Of a DNA stretch of 14,355 nucleotides, positions 12,863 through 14,355 are shown one piece after another. Below the pieces are notes generated by a model that saw nothing but the letters and a program-made list of their open reading frames with translations, did not search any database and had not been told where the DNA came from. Made by a program: the position numbers and the translations under genes. The stretch comes from an uncultured Collinsella sp. Lineage in GTDB: Bacteria; Actinomycetota; Coriobacteriia; Coriobacteriales; Coriobacteriaceae. The first letter of the stretch is position 1. Each line of letters starts with the position of its first letter. Location: assembly GCA_902493145.1 (NCBI GenBank), contig CABUOA010000040.1:1-14355 (forward strand), in the 5' to 3' direction.

Positions 12863-13417
12863 ATAGCTAAGTCTGATGACACCCGCATCAACGACGAGAT
12901 CACTGCATCTTCGTGTCGTTTGATTGGCGTCGATGGCTCTCAGCTCGGCCTGTTCGCCATCCGCGATGCCCAGCGCGTCGCTGACGATCAGGGTCTCGAC
13001 CTGGTCGAGATCGCTCCCAACGCGGAGCCGCCGGTCTGCAAGGTCATGGACTACGGTAAGTTCAAGTACCAGCAGGCCATGAAGGCCAAGGCCGCTCGTA
13101 AGAACCAGTCCAAGGTCGAGGTCAAGGAAATGAAGTTCCGACCCAAGATTGACGTTGGCGATTACGAGACCAAGAAGGGCCACGTTCTGCGTTTCCTCAA
13201 GAAGGGCGCGCGCGTTAAGATCACCATCATGTTCCGCGGCCGTGAGATGGCTCACCCGGAGCAGGGTCTTAACGTTCTCGAGCGTCTCGCCGAGGATCTC
13301 AAGCCTTACGCTACGGTCGAGTCCAAGCCTAAGATGGAAGGCCGTAACATGCTTATGCTGCTCGCCCCGATTAAGGGCGCCTTCGATGAGGATAAAGCGG
13401 CAAGCGATACCAAGTAA
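12863..13417 (+). CDS. infC: Translation initiation factor IF-3
   Basis: A 184-residue IF-3, which binds the 30S subunit, prevents premature 50S joining and checks the start codon and initiator tRNA. The N-terminal domain has DTRINDEI, LIGVDGSQLGLF, GLDLVEIAPNAEPPVCKVMDYGKFKY; the linker is basic; the C-terminal domain has VKEMKFRPKIDVGDYETK, FLKKGARVKITIMFRGREMAHPEQG and MLMLLAPI. I place the start at ATA 12863: GGAGGT (12850-12855) is ideally spaced before it. The alternative in-frame ATG at 12848 overlaps that Shine-Dalgarno and has only a T-run upstream; it would add five residues. IF-3 genes commonly use AUU or similar rare starts for self-control, so ATA fits the family. rpmI and rplT follow. 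Confidence 0.95.
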   Translation: MAKSDDTRINDEITASSCRLIGVDGSQLGLFAIRDAQRVADDQGLDLVEIAPNAEPPVCKVMDYGKFKYQQAMKAKAARKNQSKVEVKEMKFRPKIDVGDYETKKGHVLRFLKKGARVKITIMFRGREMAHPEQGLNVLERLAEDLKPYATVESKPKMEGRNMLMLLAPIKGAFDEDKAASDTK

Positions 13418-13449
13418 CTAGTGTTCTGTAACCGATTAAGGAGTATTTC

Positions 13450-13641
13450 ATGCCTAAGATGAAGTCCCACAGCGGCACCAAGAAGCGTTTCCGCAAGACT
13501 GGTACCGGCAAGCTTATGCGCGCCAAGGCTTTCAAGAGCCACATCCTGAGCAAGAAGTCCACCAAGCGTAAGCGTGGCTTCCGTCAGGAGACCGAGATCG
13601 CCGCTGCCGACCGCAAGGTCATCAAGTCGCGTCTCGCCTAA
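13450..13641 (+). CDS. rpmI: Ribosomal protein bL35
   Basis: A 63-residue basic protein of the large ribosomal subunit. MPKMKSHSGTKKRFRKTGTGK at the start (typical of L35), then KAFKSHILSKKSTKRKRG and a C-terminal IKSRLA. AAGGAG (13438-13443) lies 6 nt before ATG 13450. It is the middle gene of the infC-rpmI-rplT operon, 32 nt after infC. Codon use is strongly biased, as expected for a highly expressed protein. Confidence 0.97.
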   Translation: MPKMKSHSGTKKRFRKTGTGKLMRAKAFKSHILSKKSTKRKRGFRQETEIAAADRKVIKSRLA

Positions 13642-13687
13642 GTTCGCGTTCCCGTTTTTCGTTTTACCGTCTAGGAGTTGATAGAAC

Positions 13688-14047
13688 ATGGCACGTATTA
13701 AGCGCGCTGTTGCCGCCAAGAAGAAGCGCCGTACCGTTATGCACCGTGCGAAGGGTTACTACGGTGCCGCTTCGCGTACTTACAAGCATGCTAAAGAGCA
13801 GGTCCAGCACTCCCTGCAGTATCAGTATCGTGATCGCCGCAACAAGAAGCGCGAGATCCGTTCTCTCTGGATTACCCGTATCAACGCTGCTGCTCGCCTG
13901 AACGACATCTCTTACTCTCAGTTCATGCATGGCCTGAAGGTTGCCGGCATCGAGCTCGACCGCAAGGTCCTGGCTCAGATGGCTTACGAGGACATCGAGT
14001 CCTTCAACGAGCTGGCTACCATCGCCAAGAAGGCTCTCGAGGCCTAA
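13688..14047 (+). CDS. rplT: Ribosomal protein bL20
   Basis: A 119-residue protein that binds 23S rRNA early in 50S assembly. The basic N-terminal tail (MARIKRAVAAKKKRRTVMHRAKGYYGAASRTYKHAKEQV) and the globular domain (RDRRNKKREIRSLWITRINAAAR, SYSQFMHGLKVAGIELDRKVLAQMA) are diagnostic, and length is standard. AGGAG (13673-13677) precedes ATG 13688. In Firmicutes and E. coli L20 represses its own operon; here the structured leader upstream of infC is a natural target, but that is inference. A strong terminator follows 20 nt after the stop. Confidence 0.98.
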   Translation: MARIKRAVAAKKKRRTVMHRAKGYYGAASRTYKHAKEQVQHSLQYQYRDRRNKKREIRSLWITRINAAARLNDISYSQFMHGLKVAGIELDRKVLAQMAYEDIESFNELATIAKKALEA

Positions 14048-14067
14048 TAGATTCTCTTGAATCGCTA

Positions 14068-14105
14068 GGGGAGTGTCGCGTTGTGCGCGGCGCTCCCTCT
14101 TTTTA
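14068..14105 (+). terminator. Rho-independent terminator of infC-rpmI-rplT
   Basis: A 13-bp stem (14068-14080 with 14086-14098, three G-T pairs), loop TTGTG, followed by CTTTTT. Marks the end of the translation operon. Confidence 0.92.
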
Positions 14106-14204
14106 TCTGAAGCGCGGTTTACATTGCTAAAAGCGCGGGTAGATAGACACTTACAGGTGACCGATCTCTATATATTCCTAAACCAAAGGGTCATCATCTG
14201 ATAC

Positions 14205-14246
14205 GTGCGGAAGATCCGCACCAGTCTTTCTATTAGCTATAGAAAG
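14205..14246. promoter_or_regulatory. Two adjacent inverted repeats, possible control region
   Basis: GTGCGGA-AGA-TCCGCAC (14205-14221) is a 7-bp hairpin followed by TCTTTC; a second inverted repeat CTTTCTAT-TAGCT-ATAGAAAG (14226-14246) has 8-bp arms. The second looks like an operator. They lie in an AT-rich gap (14106-14266) with no other recognisable content, just before a possible gene start. Confidence 0.45.
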
Positions 14247-14266
14247 CGATATGTTGTGTAGGACTT

Positions 14267-14355
14267 GTGAAGAGTGGAATTGACGACCCACAGGGCTTCG
14301 CGGTCTGGCAATATATCTCCTTGCCGCGCGGCCCGGTCGGACCGGATCAGCCGCC
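14267..14355 (+). CDS. Possible start of an unknown gene, cut by window end
   Basis: A frame from GTG 14267 stays open to the window end, 29 codons, beginning VKSGIDDPQGFAVWQYISL and rich in Pro and Gly after that. AGGA (14260-14263) sits just upstream, and GC content rises sharply here compared with the gap before it, as expected at a coding start. I do not recognise the sequence. The opposite strand is also open over the same stretch, so the call is tentative. Confidence 0.35.
   Translation, partial: MKSGIDDPQGFAVWQYISLPRGPVGPDQP

Overview
The window reads as a high-GC Gram-positive chromosome. Gene order, codon use and the protein sequences point to the Coriobacteriia (Actinomycetota), most likely a Collinsella-like gut bacterium. 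This placement is inferred from the sequence alone. All genes are on the + strand except one transporter.

Layout: 1-228 is a leader region holding a 22-bp perfect inverted repeat. 229-1707 is a two-gene unit, cutC and a GalT-like HIT-superfamily protein, converging on a minus-strand bile acid:sodium symporter-family transporter (1738-2736). 2737-3012 is a divergent control region with a clear TATAAT box and a possible short leader ORF. 3013-9444 carries a RecJ exonuclease fused to an SF2 (RecQ-like) helicase, a bifunctional RelA/SpoT (p)ppGpp enzyme and a metallo-beta-lactamase-fold hydrolase. This resembles the recJ-apt-relA-dtd neighbourhood of Firmicutes, but without apt and dtd. 9638-10504 is class II fructose-bisphosphate aldolase, followed by tandem palindromic repeats (10525-10760). 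10856-12289 is a cytoplasmic transglutaminase-fold protein. 12329-12415 is tRNA-Leu(CAA); its 3' end and terminator are duplicated 185 bp downstream, with four consecutive hairpins in between. 12675-14105 is the translation operon infC-rpmI-rplT, with a structured leader and attenuator, an apparent AUA start codon for infC, and a strong terminator. The last 250 bases are mostly non-coding and may contain the start of a further gene.

Themes: most genes are housekeeping (DNA repair, stringent response, glycolysis, translation). The items most worth a second look are the RecJ-helicase fusion, the infC leader with a putative leader peptide read through its attenuator, and the structured segment between the two tRNA-Leu 3' ends. 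No CRISPR array, transposase, integrase or phage gene was seen.
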